Source of the DNA: Candidatus Thiodiazotropha sp.
GTDB lineage: Bacteria > Pseudomonadota > Gammaproteobacteria > Chromatiales > Chromatiaceae
Direction of reading: 5' to 3'
Assembly (NCBI GenBank): GCA_023838465.1
Contig: JAIVEQ010000043.1
Span: forward strand, 1 to 33,967
Length of the DNA: 33,967 nucleotides
Shown here: positions 16,505 to 26,858 of the stretch, piece by piece
How positions within the stretch are numbered: position 1 is the stretch's first letter
How the letters are laid out: every line of letters begins with the position of its first letter
Notes under the pieces: model-generated
Told to the model about the DNA's origin: nothing
Seen by the model: only the letters and a program-made list of their open reading frames with translations
Database searches by the model: none
Program-made: the position numbers and the translations under genes

Positions 16505-16840
16505 ATGAACGAGCCAATCGATCCACGCCTAACTGAAGATGAAGACACTTCGCTTACTGCCAACGCGCTCAAGGCCATGGCCCACCCACTACGCTGGAAG
16601 ATTCTCTGTTCACTGGGAGAAAACGAACTCTCAGTGGGTGAAATTGTAGAGCGGACAGGTACATCCCAGAGCAATATCTCACAACATCTCGAGCAGCTGC
16701 GTAACAAGAACATCGTCGTCTCACGCAAAGAGGCAAATCGCATCTACTACCGCATCCGTAACCCCCAGTTGCTGGAGCTGATCGGTATTATGCGTAACGT
16801 ACTCTGCCCCGCCAATCTGGATGACCGTTATCCAAGATAA
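16505..16840 (+). CDS. ArsR-family repressor, SqrR/BigR/YgaV-like persulfide sensor candidate
   Basis: I choose ATG 16505, with AAGGAG 9 nt upstream, over a longer frame that overlaps the previous gene. The 111-residue protein has the winged helix (LKAMAHPLRWKILCSL; SVGEIVERTGTSQSNISQHLEQL; the wing RKEANRIYYRI). Two cysteines only: C35 in KILCSL (helix 2) and C101 in RNVLCP (last helix), 66 residues apart. This is the same spacing and context as the C41/C107 pair of SqrR and the pair in BigR and YgaV, which form a polysulfide or disulfide link in response to reactive sulfur species. No metal-site CxC motif of ArsR/SmtB is present. Its function is probably repression of sulfide- or redox-stress genes, perhaps including itself. 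It sits 4 nt after the response regulator and 15 nt before slyX. Confidence 0.8.
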   Translation: MNEPIDPRLTEDEDTSLTANALKAMAHPLRWKILCSLGENELSVGEIVERTGTSQSNISQHLEQLRNKNIVVSRKEANRIYYRIRNPQLLELIGIMRNVLCPANLDDRYPR

Positions 16841-16855
16841 GCCGCACAAAACAAG

Positions 16856-17059
16856 ATGAACGAACGCATTTTCGACCTGGAGAGTCGGCTGGCCTTTCAG
16901 GAAGAGGCCATAAACACCCTCAGTGAAACTGTTGTTGAGCAACAACAGCTCATTGACTCGCTTGCCCGAACCGTTGAAGCGTTGCGTGAACGCATAAAAG
17001 CGTTCGATCCATCACCGCTGCAATCCGGTGAACTGGAACCACCGCCACCTCACTATTAA
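16856..17059 (+). CDS. slyX: SlyX-family protein
   Basis: The 67-residue protein has the SlyX pattern: ESRLAFQEEAI near the start, a heptad coiled coil through most of its length, and the diagnostic ending PPPPHY. E. coli SlyX (72 residues) is a small cytoplasmic coiled-coil protein of unclear role, usually next to slyD. Here it lies in line with an ArsR regulator instead. The start ATG at 16856 has ACAAG only as a weak ribosome site. Confidence 0.9.
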   Translation: MNERIFDLESRLAFQEEAINTLSETVVEQQQLIDSLARTVEALRERIKAFDPSPLQSGELEPPPPHY

Positions 17060-17108
17060 CAATAGCGAAGTGATCAAATAGATACCGGAAGGGATGCAGG
17101 AGGGTTGA

Positions 17109-17399
17109 ATGAGTATCGCAGATCTCACTGATAGACAACAGGTACTCTATGAGGCCTTTTATGCTTCAACCCATAACAACGAATGCTTGGATCGCAGAAC
17201 AGAGATCCTGGTGGGATTATCCGCAGCAGTGGCGATGAATTGTAAACCCTGCACCCAATACTATCTTACCAAGGCAAGGGATGCGGAGATTGATGAAAAA
17301 AGTATCTCGGAAGTGCTTGCAAAAGTGATGGCAGTCGCTGCTGGGCAGAAGCGCTTACAGGTTCAGGAAGCGTTGAATGAATCAGACATCAACTCATGA
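17109..17399 (+). CDS. AhpD-like / carboxymuconolactone decarboxylase family small protein
   Basis: A strong AGGAGGG site precedes the ATG. The 96-residue all-helical protein has the family core: a helix ending in CxxC (NCKPCTQYYLTKA) after the EILVGLSAAVAM helix. AhpD relays electrons through this CxxC pair and uses a histidine at CxxCxxxH; here that position is Tyr (C-K-P-C-T-Q-Y-Y). It may be a thiol oxidoreductase or a non-catalytic relative. Placement 50 nt after slyX in the same direction suggests a link to the upstream redox-regulatory genes. It converges with ycgL; the 74-nt gap contains a TGCTGC/GCAGCA hairpin (17444-17463) without a T-tract. Confidence 0.8.
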   Translation: MSIADLTDRQQVLYEAFYASTHNNECLDRRTEILVGLSAAVAMNCKPCTQYYLTKARDAEIDEKSISEVLAKVMAVAAGQKRLQVQEALNESDINS

Positions 17400-17473
17400 T
17401 TTCAATCCTCTTCTCATATTTCCAGTCATTAAGGATGCGACCCTGCTGCATCATACCGCAGCAACACTCCGAC

Positions 17474-17764
17474 TCAATCACCGGCGTATAAATTCACATC
17501 AATCTTCGGTGGTATCTGCAGATGAAACCCTTGGCTACGCAGATTTTCCATCACTACAGCCACATCTTCGCGAGCCAGTTTCCGTTGATCACTCAGAGCG
17601 ATCTCCATCACTCTCACCGGGACACCGAATCGTTCCAACAAAGCATCGGGCACACAGGTAAAGTTATCTTCCTGGGCAATGTAGAGATACATCTCATCCT
17701 TGCGGGGGCTGCGATAGACCCAGCAAGCCATACCCTTATCATTCAATTCACTGCCCACTCTCAT
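17474..17764 (-). CDS. ycgL: YcgL-domain protein
   Basis: The 96-residue protein matches the YcgL family: CWVYRSPRKDEMYLYI, a DDF-like NFTCVPDALLERFG, VMEIALSDQRKLA, then LRSQGFHLQIPP. YcgL is a small conserved gammaproteobacterial protein of unknown biochemical role. The ATG at 17762-17764 overlaps the end of glgP by 17 nt; a downstream ATG (MACWVYRS) would remove the overlap but leaves little ribosome-site spacing. Either way the two genes are coupled. Confidence 0.9.
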   Translation of the reverse strand: MRVGSELNDKGMACWVYRSPRKDEMYLYIAQEDNFTCVPDALLERFGVPVRVMEIALSDQRKLAREDVAVVMENLRSQGFHLQIPPKIDVNLYAGD

Positions 17765-20261
17765 TTACCGAAGGTGCAACCACTGGCTTCAGTTTCCAAA
17801 CATCATGATTGTATTCCTGAATTGTGCGGTCGGTGGAGAAACGGCCGCTTTTGGCGCTGTTGAAAATACTCATGCGTGTCCAGTGTTTCTGATCCTGATA
17901 GGCCATGGCCGCTTGTTCCTGAGAATCGAGATAACCACGAAAATCAGCAGCCGTCATCCACGGATCATAGGGATTGCGGATTGATTCGATGATAGGATCG
18001 AATATCCCCGGCTCGAACTGGTTGAAATAGCCACTCTCCAGCAACTGCATGACCCGTTTCAGATCACTATCCTGTTCAATAATGCTGTTCGGCATGTAGT
18101 GAGCGCGCATCGCTTCAACCTCTTCACTGGTAAGACCAAACAGAAAGAAGTTAGCCTCTCCTACCTCTTCGAGAATCTCAATATTGGCCCCATCCAATGT
18201 GCCGATAGTCACCGCCCCGTTCATCATAAACTTCATGTTGCCGGTACCTGAGGCCTCCTTACCAGCCGTGGAGATCTGTTCGGAAAGATCAGTACCGGGT
18301 GCGATCACTTCCATAGCGGTAACCCGGTAGTTGGGTAGAAATGCAACCTTCAGCAGATGACCAACCTGACGGTCGTTATTCACCACTCGTGCCACACTAT
18401 TGATCAACTTGATGATCAGTTTTGCCATTTGATAACCAGGCGCCGCTTTACCACCAATCAATACACAGCGTTTGGTCCAGTTTTCGGTATCTCCAACCTT
18501 GATGCGATTGTATAGGTGTATGACATGGAGAATATTCAGTAGTTGACGCTTGTATTCATGGATGCGTTTTACCTGTACATCAAACAGGGCATCGGTGTCG
18601 AACTGCACATTACAGTCATCCTTGACCAACTTTGCCAGACGCAGCTTGTTCTCTGTCTTGACCTTCTGCCATTTACGTTGGAATGCGCTGTTGTCAGCCA
18701 GTGAAGCCAACTTTTCCAGTGCAGGCAGATCAGATATCCAGCCGTTACCAACCGTCTCATCAATCAATTTTCGTAGGCTGGGATTACTGGCTGCCAGCCA
18801 TCGCCGCGGGGTTACCCCATTGGTTTTGTTGTTGAAACGCTCAGGCCAGAATTCAAAGAAATCTTGGAACAACCCCTGTTTCAGCAGCTCTGTATGGAGT
18901 GCTGCTACGCCATTGATCGAGAAGCTACCCACGATAGCAAGATAAGCCATACGCACCATCGGCACCTCACCCTCTTCGATGATCGACATCCGTCGTAAAC
19001 GGTCCGTATCTCCCGGCCATCGTGAGGCCACCTGGCCAAGGAAGCGTGCATTGATCTCATAAATGATCTCTAAAAGCCTTGGCAGCAGACACTTGAACAA
19101 CTTGACGGGCCAGCGTTCAAGGGCTTCTGGAAGCAGGGTATGGTTGGTATAAGCCATGGTGCTACTGGTGACATGCCAGGCCTTGTCCCAAGAAAACCCT
19201 TGCTCATCCATCAATTGGCGCATCAGCTCGGCAATTGAAATACTGGGATGGGTATCGTTAAGTTGAAAGCAGTTCTTATCTGCGAAGTTGTCAAAATCCG
19301 AGTGACTCTCTTTCCACTCACGAATGACATCCTTAAGACTGGCAGAAGCGAGAAAATATTGTTGGCGCAAGCGCAGTTCTTTACCATTTTCACTGGCATC
19401 GTTTGGATAGAGCACCATGGTAATGTGCTCCGCATCATTTTTTGCCTCAACCGCTTCTGTGTAACTGCCGGCATTAAACTCCTCTAGATTAAATTCATCT
19501 GTGGCGGCCGCTTTCCACAGTCGCAGAGTGTTTACGGTACCGTTACGATAACCGGGTATTGGCAAGTCGTAAGGTACGGCCAGCACATCCTGTGTATCCA
19601 CCCAGCGCAGAGAGCCATTGATATGTTCTGTGTGTCCGCAGAATCTAATCCGCTGGGTATATTCCGGGCGTTCCAACTCCCAGGGATTACCATCCCTTAG
19701 CCAATGATCGGGATCCTCAATCTGTTGGCCGTTGGCGATATGCTGACGGAACATCCCATACTCATAGCGCAAGCCATAGCCACGCACCGGTAGTTGCAAG
19801 GTGGCGCAGCTATCGAGAAAGCAGGCGGCGAGACGACCCAGGCCTCCATTACCGAGCCCGGCATCCGGTTCACTTTCGCGAATATCATCCAGATTAATGC
19901 CTAAATCCATGAAGGCTTGGCTGACCTCTTCACTGACATCCAGGTTAAGGATCGCATTACTGAGCGTTCGCCCCATGAGAAATTCAAGGGAAAGATAGAA
20001 GGTACGCTTACAGTCGTCCTTCTCATAGGTGGTACGGGTCATCTTCCAGCGTTCGATCAGCCGGTCACGGATGGCCAACGCGAGCGCCTTGTAAGGGTAG
20101 TGGCTGGATTTACAGTGGTCAACTCGACCCAGGGTATGGGCGAAATAGCGTCTAAAGTCGTAAGAGATGGCATCTGCATCCATGCCCAGAGGGGGCAGTG
20201 GTGCCAATGGATTGCAGGCTTGCTTCAACGGTTTGGTTGATGAGGACTCTTTTTTTTGCAT
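17748..20261 (-). CDS. glgP: Glycogen/maltodextrin phosphorylase
   Basis: 837 residues, within the family range (E. coli GlgP 815). It carries the N-terminal catalytic-family stretch TFYLSLEFLMGRTLSNAI, the substrate-region GNGGLGRLAACFLDSCA, and the pyridoxal-phosphate lysine K677 in EASGTGNMKFMMNG, followed by TLDGANIEI. It releases glucose-1-phosphate from alpha-1,4-glucans in the cytoplasm. The presence of an N-terminal extension before YDFRRYFAHTLGR is normal. Codons 2-5 contain a run of eight A residues (MQKKE), a possible slippage site. No other glycogen gene is in the window. The next gene upstream, gltD, ends 68 nt away. Confidence 0.96.
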   Translation of the reverse strand: MQKKESSSTKPLKQACNPLAPLPPLGMDADAISYDFRRYFAHTLGRVDHCKSSHYPYKALALAIRDRLIERWKMTRTTYEKDDCKRTFYLSLEFLMGRTLSNAILNLDVSEEVSQAFMDLGINLDDIRESEPDAGLGNGGLGRLAACFLDSCATLQLPVRGYGLRYEYGMFRQHIANGQQIEDPDHWLRDGNPWELERPEYTQRIRFCGHTEHINGSLRWVDTQDVLAVPYDLPIPGYRNGTVNTLRLWKAAATDEFNLEEFNAGSYTEAVEAKNDAEHITMVLYPNDASENGKELRLRQQYFLASASLKDVIREWKESHSDFDNFADKNCFQLNDTHPSISIAELMRQLMDEQGFSWDKAWHVTSSTMAYTNHTLLPEALERWPVKLFKCLLPRLLEIIYEINARFLGQVASRWPGDTDRLRRMSIIEEGEVPMVRMAYLAIVGSFSINGVAALHTELLKQGLFQDFFEFWPERFNNKTNGVTPRRWLAASNPSLRKLIDETVGNGWISDLPALEKLASLADNSAFQRKWQKVKTENKLRLAKLVKDDCNVQFDTDALFDVQVKRIHEYKRQLLNILHVIHLYNRIKVGDTENWTKRCVLIGGKAAPGYQMAKLIIKLINSVARVVNNDRQVGHLLKVAFLPNYRVTAMEVIAPGTDLSEQISTAGKEASGTGNMKFMMNGAVTIGTLDGANIEILEEVGEANFFLFGLTSEEVEAMRAHYMPNSIIEQDSDLKRVMQLLESGYFNQFEPGIFDPIIESIRNPYDPWMTAADFRGYLDSQEQAAMAYQDQKHWTRMSIFNSAKSGRFSTDRTIQEYNHDVWKLKPVVAPSVNESGQ

Positions 20262-20329
20262 GGCGTGACTCTACTGGAAGAAGGCATCAACTCGGCACAG
20301 CGCAGCCCCACCGAGCTCCATGAATGTAA

Positions 20330-21781
20330 CTACCAGAGTGGTAGATCGGTGCTACCCATGAGGTATTCATCCACCGCTCGGGCTGCTTGTCGCCCTTCTC
20401 GAATGGCCCACACGACCAGTGATTGACCACGACGCATATCTCCCGCAGTGAACACACCATCGATTGAGGTCTTATAGGCACCGGCACCCTCTGTGGCAGA
20501 CTTCACATTGCCACGACCATCCAATTCAACTCCCAGCTCCTCAAGAAGCCCTTCATGGACTGGATGTACGAAACCCATCGCAAGCGTTACCAGGTCAGCC
20601 TTGATTTCAAATTCGGATTCAGCAACTTCATGCATCTTCCAGTTGCCACTCTCGTCCTTCTCCCATTCGACCTTGATACAGCGTACGGCCGCTAAATTGC
20701 CATTGCCATCATCGAGAAATGCCTTGGTAGCCACTTGCCACATTCGCTCACAACCCTCTTCCTGAGAACTTGAGGTGCGCATCTTGTTTGGCCATTCAGG
20801 CCAGGTGAGGCCCTTCTCCTCCTTTTTAGGTGGCTTGGGCAGGATTTCCAACTGAGTTACAGAGGCTGCACCATGACGGTTTGAGGTACCAATACAATCC
20901 GACCCGGTATCACCGCCACCAATCACAACAACATGCTTACCTTCAGCAGAGATAAAATCATCCACCTGGTCGCCCTGAACACGATGGCTATTACTACGCA
21001 GGAAATCCATCGCGAAGTGGACGCCATTCAACTCACGCCCGGGCATCGGCAGATCGCGAGGTTTCTCAGCACCACCGGTGAGCACAACGGCATCAAATCT
21101 TTCCACCAACTGCTTGGCAGGAACATCAACACCAATGTGGATGCTGGTCCTGAACTCGACACCTTCTGTGCGCATCTGCGCCATGCGGCGGTCGATCACT
21201 TTTTTATCAAGTTTGAAATCGGGAATGCCGTAACGCAGCAAGCCACCAATACGATTCTGTCTTTCAAATAGAACAACCTCATGCCCAGCTCGTGCCAGCT
21301 GCTGTGCCGCAGCCATACCAGCAGGTCCCGAGCCAACCACGGCAATTCGTTTACCGCTCTTGTGATCAGCTATCTTGGGTTTGACCCAGCCCTCACTCCA
21401 GGCCTTTTCGATAATACTGAACTCGATGGTCTTGATTGTGACCGGCTGATCATCCAGATTCAGGGTACAGGCCGCCTCACACGGTGCAGGGCAGATCCTA
21501 CCTGTAAACTCCGGAAAGTTGTTGGTGCTATGGAGAACATCTATCGCTGAACGCCAGTCGCCACGATAGACCAGATCATTCCAGTCGGGAATGATATTAT
21601 TCACCGGACATCCACTGTGACAAAAAGGGATACCACAATCCATGCAACGTGCACCCTGCTGACTCACGTTATCATCACTCAATGGAATAACGAACTCATT
21701 GTAATTGACAATACGGTCCGCTACAGGCGCATAAGTCCTGTCCTGACGGGTGATCTCCTTGAATCCTGTTGGTTTACCCAT
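20330..21781 (-). CDS. gltD: Glutamate synthase (NADPH) small subunit
   Basis: The 483-residue protein has the N-terminal iron-sulfur region with two cysteine clusters ([33 protein letters not shown]), then the FAD motif [19 protein letters not shown] and the NADPH motif [15 protein letters not shown], and the C-terminal [23 protein letters not shown]. It passes electrons from NADPH via FAD and the clusters to GltB. The gene starts 3 nt after the gltB stop and is certainly in one operon with it. The stop codon lies in a small hairpin (CTACCA/TGGTAG, 20330-20344). Confidence 0.97.
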   Translation of the reverse strand: MGKPTGFKEITRQDRTYAPVADRIVNYNEFVIPLSDDNVSQQGARCMDCGIPFCHSGCPVNNIIPDWNDLVYRGDWRSAIDVLHSTNNFPEFTGRICPAPCEAACTLNLDDQPVTIKTIEFSIIEKAWSEGWVKPKIADHKSGKRIAVVGSGPAGMAAAQQLARAGHEVVLFERQNRIGGLLRYGIPDFKLDKKVIDRRMAQMRTEGVEFRTSIHIGVDVPAKQLVERFDAVVLTGGAEKPRDLPMPGRELNGVHFAMDFLRSNSHRVQGDQVDDFISAEGKHVVVIGGGDTGSDCIGTSNRHGAASVTQLEILPKPPKKEEKGLTWPEWPNKMRTSSSQEEGCERMWQVATKAFLDDGNGNLAAVRCIKVEWEKDESGNWKMHEVAESEFEIKADLVTLAMGFVHPVHEGLLEELGVELDGRGNVKSATEGAGAYKTSIDGVFTAGDMRRGQSLVVWAIREGRQAARAVDEYLMGSTDLPLW

Positions 21782-21783
21782 GA

Positions 21784-24700
21784 TTAGTGACTCCCCTGAC
21801 TGGCTACCAAGTCGGAACTTTTTTGTACCTGCATCTCTTTCAATGCACGTCGATACTCAACCGGCATAACCTTCACAAACTTCGGCAGCATACTCTCCCA
21901 GTTATCCAGGATGCGCTTTCCAACCTCCGAATTGGTGTAGTGCAGATGGCGCTCGATAAGCTGCTTGAGTCGTAACGCATCGTAGCGTGTCATATCATTA
22001 CTAAGATCCACCCGTCCATGACTCTCAAGGTCCCCACCCTGGTGATCCAGCTCTTCGAGTGCAATATCTTCTGCCTCAATCGGCTCCAACTCAACTTGAG
22101 CCATATTGCAACGTTCACTGAAAACTCCAGCCTCATCCAGCACATAGGCGATACCACCAGACATGCCTGCTGCAAAGTTACGTCCAGTGGGGCCAAGGCA
22201 GACCACAACACCACCCGTCATGTATTCGCAGCCATGGTCTCCGACACCCTCAATCACCGCGGTGGCACCGGAGTTGCGCACACAAAAGCGTTCACCGGCA
22301 ACTCCACGGAAATAACACTCACCACTGATAGCGCCATACAACACGGTATTGCCGACAATAATATTCTCTTCCGCCTTACCGATTTTTGAGGCGGCCGGCG
22401 GGTAGATTACCAAACGTCCACCCGACAGCCCCTTACCGACATAATCATTTCCCTCACCGGCAAGCTCAGCTGTAACACCCTTTGCCAACCAAGCGCCAAA
22501 AGACTGACCCGCTGTACCAGAGACTTTGATGTAGATAGTGTCATCAGGCAGACCGGCAAGACCATATTTTTCAGCCACTCGACCGGAGAGCATGGTGCCG
22601 AATGTACGATTGTAGTTATGAATATCGATATCAATCTTCACTGCTTCAGCTTGCTCAAGTGCAGGCTTGGCCTGCTTGAGCAGCTCCAGGTCGATGGCCT
22701 TATCGAGACCGTGATCCTGGGTTTCGCAATTAAAGATCGCGACATCCTCACCTGCCTCTGGTTTACGCAACAGGCGGCTGTAATCCAGCCCCTCCGCCTT
22801 CCAGTGGTTGATCGCTTTACGCATATCGAGACGATCACTCTGACCTACCATCTCGCTCCAATGCCTGAACCCAAGCTCGGCCATCAACTTACGCGCCTCT
22901 TCGGCAACGAAGAAAAAGTAGTTGATCACATGTTCAGGTTCGCCTGTAAAACGCTTGCGTAACTCCGGATCTTGGGTAGCTATACCCACTGGACATGTGT
23001 TGAGATGGCATTTACGCATCATCAGACACCCTTCTGCAATCAGGGGGGCTGTGGCAAACCCGATCTCGTCAGCACCCAGCAGTGCAGCGATGACAACATC
23101 TCGACCAGTTCGCATACCACCATCGGCCTGAACGGCAATACGTCCACGCAGCTTATTCAGCACCAGGGTCTGGTGGGTCTCGGCAAGACCTATCTCCCAG
23201 GGAGAGCCTGCATGCTTTATTGAGGTCAAAGGACTGGCACCCGTACCACCGTCGTATCCTGAGATAGTCACATGGTCAGCATGAGCCTTGGAAACACCTG
23301 CGGCAACCGTACCGACACCAACCTCTGAAACCAGTTTGACCGAGATACGTGCCTTGGGGTTAACATTCTTCAGATCATGGATCAGCTGTGCGAGATCCTC
23401 TATTGAGTAGATATCATGATGTGGTGGTGGGGAGATCAGTCCCACCCCTGGGGTAGAGTGACGCACCCGAGCAATCTGCTGGTTGACTTTGTGGCCAGGC
23501 AGCTGCCCACCTTCCCCTGGCTTAGCGCCCTGGGCCATCTTGATCTGAATATCATCAGCATTGACCAGGTATTCGGTGGTTACCCCAAAACGGCCTGATG
23601 CTACCTGTTTGATGGCTGAGCGTTCCGGATTGCTAGATCCGTCCGCTAATGGCCTGAACCGCTCCGGCTCCTCTCCCCCTTCACCTGTGTTGGACTTGCC
23701 ACCTAAGGCATTCATTGCCTTCGCCAAGGTAGAATGGGCCTCATATGAGATTGAGCCGAATGACATCGCGCCGGTGGAAAAACGTTTGACGATCTCGCTT
23801 GCCGGTTCAACCTCATCCAATGATAGTGGCTGATTCGCTAATTTGAACTCGAACAGTCCCCGCAGGGTCAACAGGATTTCGTTCTGGGTATTGATCGCAT
23901 CAGCGAACACCTGATAGGTACCCCAATCGTTGCTCCGCACCGCATGTTGCAGCTTAGCGATGGTTTCCGGGGTCCAATTGTGGTCCTCACCACGCAACCG
24001 GTAGGCATAGTCACCTCCGACATCCAGATGCTTTTGGTAGATCAATTGATCACCATAAGCCTTGTCATGCCACTTCATTGCCTCAGCGGCCACCTCATTC
24101 AGTCCTGCACCTTCAATGGTCGTGGTGGTGCCAGTAAAATAGGCATCGATAAAGTCAGTGGATAGACCTATTGCATCAAAGATCTGTGCCCCGCAATAGG
24201 ACTGGTAGGTCGATATACCCATCTTCGACATGACCTTTTTCAGGCCTTTGCCAATTGCTTTGATATAACGCTCCTGGGCCTCTGGAAAGTGTAAAGGCTC
24301 CCCAAAACCCGGCAACAGCGCCTGGATGGTATCGAAGGCCAAATAGGGATTGACCGCCTCTGCACCATACCCTGCCAGCGTGGCAAAATGGTGTACTTCA
24401 AGTGCTGCTCCCGTCTCAACCACCAGGCCAGATTCAGTACGCAGACCTTTCCGAATCAGGTGATGATGAACCGCAGAGGTCGCAAGCAGAGCAGGAATGC
24501 TGATATTGTCAGCATCAATCTTGCGGTCAGAGAGGATAAGAATATTGTAACCCTCACGCACTTTCTGTTCCGCCAATTCACAAAGTTTGGACAACGCGGG
24601 TTTCATCCCCCCGACACCACTCATCGACGGATAGACAATGTCCAGCGTCATGGTGCGAAAAGCCCCGCCAGTGTTATCTTCAATGTGACGAATGCGCTCC

Positions 24701-26424
24701 AGATCTTCATTGGTCAATACCGGCTGAGAGACCTCCAGACGCATATGATCACCGGCATCCGCCATATTCAGCAGATTCGGTCTTGGCCCAATCAGACTGA
24801 CCAACGACATCACAATCTCTTCCCGAATCGGATCAATAGGTGGATTGGTCACCTGGGCGAAGTTCTGCTTGAAATAGGTCGACAGGTGTTTTGCCCTGAG
24901 AGAGAGCACAGAGGGTGGATTATCCGCACCCATCGATCCCGTCGCCTCCTGTCCAGTGAGGACCATGGGCGTCAGGAGAAACTTGATATCTTCCTGACTG
25001 TAGCCAAAGGCCTGTTGCGCATCGAGCAGATCATCGTCGTCCGGCGACATCGGTGCCACATCCGACGGCAGTGAGTCCAGATGGATTTGGGTTTGATCCA
25101 ACCAGTCTTGAAAGGGTTTGGTCGCCGCCAGTTCAGCCTTGATCTCGGCATCATCGATAATTCGCCCCTGCTCCAGGTCGATGAGGAACATTTTTCCAGG
25201 CTGGAGGCGCCATTTCTTGACGATCTTCTGTTCAGGTATATCCAATACACCCATCTCTGATGCCATCACCACCAGATCATCATCAGTAATCAGATAGCGT
25301 GCCGGACGGAGGCCATTACGATCCAAGGTGGCACCAATCTGACGACCATCAGTAAAGGCCACTGCTGCCGGCCCATCCCAAGGTTCCATTAACGCTGCAT
25401 GGTATTCGTAGAAGGCCCGCCTCTCCTTATCCATCAGCTTGTTGCCGCCCCATGCTTCAGGAATCAGCATCATCATCGCGTGAGCCAATGTGTAACCACC
25501 GGCAACCAGTAACTCCAACGCATTATCGAAACATGCCGAGTCTGACTGGCCTTCCGGAATCAGTGGCCAGATCTTTTCCAGGTCATCACCCAACACTTCG
25601 GAAGCCATGGAGTTCTTACGAGCACGCATCCAGTTGACATTGCCACGCAGGGTATTTATCTCCCCGTTATGGGCAATCATGCGAAATGGGTGAGCAAGAT
25701 CCCAGGTTGGAAAGGTGTTGGTAGAGAAGCGTTGGTGCACCAGCGCCAAAGCGGAAACCATGTGCTCATCGTGGAGATCAAGATAATAGTCTCCCACTTG
25801 ATCAGCAAGCAGCATCCCTTTATAGACAATGGTACGCGAAGAGAAGGAAGTGAAATAGAAGGAACTGCCCCCCTCCATCTCAGCCTGTCTAATCTTGTTT
25901 TCTATCTGCTTACGAATAACAAAAAGCTTGCGCTCAAATGCATTCTGATCGGCACAATTTGCACCCCGGGCCACAAAGATCTGCCTGACCTGTGGTTCGG
26001 TTGGTGTAACACTGTAACCTAATCCGCTGTTTTCCACCGGCACATCGCGCCAGCCAATCAACTGCTGGCTTTCTGCGGTAACCAAGGCCTCAATCGTCTC
26101 TTCGCACTCAGCACGACTTGCCAAGTTTTGCGGCAGAAACACCATGCCAATGGCATACTCACCTTCAGCCGGCAAATCGAAATCAACCACCCCGCGAAAG
26201 AATGCATCGGGAATCTGTATCAGGATACCTGCACCATCGCCTGCTTTTGGATCGGCCCCGACTGCACCTCGGTGGGTCAGTCGATCAAGGATCTCCAGCC
26301 CCTGCTGGATAGTCTGATGGCTTTTTTCACCCTTGATATTGGCTACAAAACCAACACCACAGGCATCGTGTTCATTCGCGGGATCATAGAGTCCCTGTTT
26401 CGGTGGTAAAGCACCTTGGCTCAT
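21784..26424 (-). CDS. gltB: Glutamate synthase (NADPH) large subunit
   Basis: 1546 residues (E. coli 1486 mature). Domains: N-terminal glutamine amidotransferase class II with C22 ([10 protein letters not shown]), which becomes the nucleophilic Cys1 after removal of a propeptide; central domain; FMN-binding synthase domain with the 3Fe-4S cysteines in [17 protein letters not shown]-terminal GXGXG repeat domain ([14 protein letters not shown]). It converts glutamine and 2-oxoglutarate to two glutamates, the main low-ammonia assimilation route. GAGG precedes the ATG. The 434-bp leader (26425-26858) must hold the promoter. Confidence 0.97.
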   Translation of the reverse strand: MSQGALPPKQGLYDPANEHDACGVGFVANIKGEKSHQTIQQGLEILDRLTHRGAVGADPKAGDGAGILIQIPDAFFRGVVDFDLPAEGEYAIGMVFLPQNLASRAECEETIEALVTAESQQLIGWRDVPVENSGLGYSVTPTEPQVRQIFVARGANCADQNAFERKLFVIRKQIENKIRQAEMEGGSSFYFTSFSSRTIVYKGMLLADQVGDYYLDLHDEHMVSALALVHQRFSTNTFPTWDLAHPFRMIAHNGEINTLRGNVNWMRARKNSMASEVLGDDLEKIWPLIPEGQSDSACFDNALELLVAGGYTLAHAMMMLIPEAWGGNKLMDKERRAFYEYHAALMEPWDGPAAVAFTDGRQIGATLDRNGLRPARYLITDDDLVVMASEMGVLDIPEQKIVKKWRLQPGKMFLIDLEQGRIIDDAEIKAELAATKPFQDWLDQTQIHLDSLPSDVAPMSPDDDDLLDAQQAFGYSQEDIKFLLTPMVLTGQEATGSMGADNPPSVLSLRAKHLSTYFKQNFAQVTNPPIDPIREEIVMSLVSLIGPRPNLLNMADAGDHMRLEVSQPVLTNEDLERIRHIEDNTGGAFRTMTLDIVYPSMSGVGGMKPALSKLCELAEQKVREGYNILILSDRKIDADNISIPALLATSAVHHHLIRKGLRTESGLVVETGAALEVHHFATLAGYGAEAVNPYLAFDTIQALLPGFGEPLHFPEAQERYIKAIGKGLKKVMSKMGISTYQSYCGAQIFDAIGLSTDFIDAYFTGTTTTIEGAGLNEVAAEAMKWHDKAYGDQLIYQKHLDVGGDYAYRLRGEDHNWTPETIAKLQHAVRSNDWGTYQVFADAINTQNEILLTLRGLFEFKLANQPLSLDEVEPASEIVKRFSTGAMSFGSISYEAHSTLAKAMNALGGKSNTGEGGEEPERFRPLADGSSNPERSAIKQVASGRFGVTTEYLVNADDIQIKMAQGAKPGEGGQLPGHKVNQQIARVRHSTPGVGLISPPPHHDIYSIEDLAQLIHDLKNVNPKARISVKLVSEVGVGTVAAGVSKAHADHVTISGYDGGTGASPLTSIKHAGSPWEIGLAETHQTLVLNKLRGRIAVQADGGMRTGRDVVIAALLGADEIGFATAPLIAEGCLMMRKCHLNTCPVGIATQDPELRKRFTGEPEHVINYFFFVAEEARKLMAELGFRHWSEMVGQSDRLDMRKAINHWKAEGLDYSRLLRKPEAGEDVAIFNCETQDHGLDKAIDLELLKQAKPALEQAEAVKIDIDIHNYNRTFGTMLSGRVAEKYGLAGLPDDTIYIKVSGTAGQSFGAWLAKGVTAELAGEGNDYVGKGLSGGRLVIYPPAASKIGKAEENIIVGNTVLYGAISGECYFRGVAGERFCVRNSGATAVIEGVGDHGCEYMTGGVVVCLGPTGRNFAAGMSGGIAYVLDEAGVFSERCNMAQVELEPIEAEDIALEELDHQGGDLESHGRVDLSNDMTRYDALRLKQLIERHLHYTNSEVGKRILDNWESMLPKFVKVMPVEYRRALKEMQVQKSSDLVASQGSH

Positions 26425-26858
26425 TACGCAAACCTCATTTTGCCCGCCCTCGTTAGGTCAGCACCGTATCGAGGGTCATGCAATAACCTGAAATAAGGAA
26501 TTCTCAGCGACCTGTCAGGCCGCAGGATTACATCCAGCGCTTCACCCCATAATCACAGCTGCCACCATTTGAGATGCAGCATGACCACGATTCGAGGCAC
26601 TTGAAGACGCAGAACATCGAAGGATACTTGAGAATTAGCTCTCAATCTAGTTTGAAAATGCTCGATGTCTTGACAGGGATCCATCCAGAAGCGATGAAAT
26701 ATATCGCAAAATGGGCGAAGAGATACAGCAATCTAAATTAAATGAATAATATCAATAAGTTAATCTTACTAAATTCGTGCATTTCAGATATATTGCAATT
26801 AATTGTATCTCATAAGGCACCCTCAATGAGGAATTAAATGCCTGCTAAACTTACCCTG
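26425..26858. other. Spacer between damX and gltB; gltBD leader
   Basis: No gene is supported on either strand. The stretch 26695-26815 is markedly AT-rich. Inverted repeats seen: TTGAGA-ATTAGC-TCTCAA (26628-26645) and the palindrome CAATTAATTG (26797-26806). These could be regulator sites for gltBD, which is transcribed leftward from here. I could not fix a -35/-10 pair or a sigma-54 GG-N10-GC element, and no T-tract terminator for damX is visible. Confidence 0.5.

Noticed and set aside
20330..20344. CTACCA/TGGTAG hairpin at the gltD stop as a terminator
   Set aside because: The stem is short, mostly inside the coding sequence, and no T-tract follows.
24388..25074. A 228-codon plus-strand open frame inside gltB
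   Set aside because: It is antisense to well-conserved gltB coding sequence, has no ribosome site or recognisable domain, and is best explained as a shadow frame.
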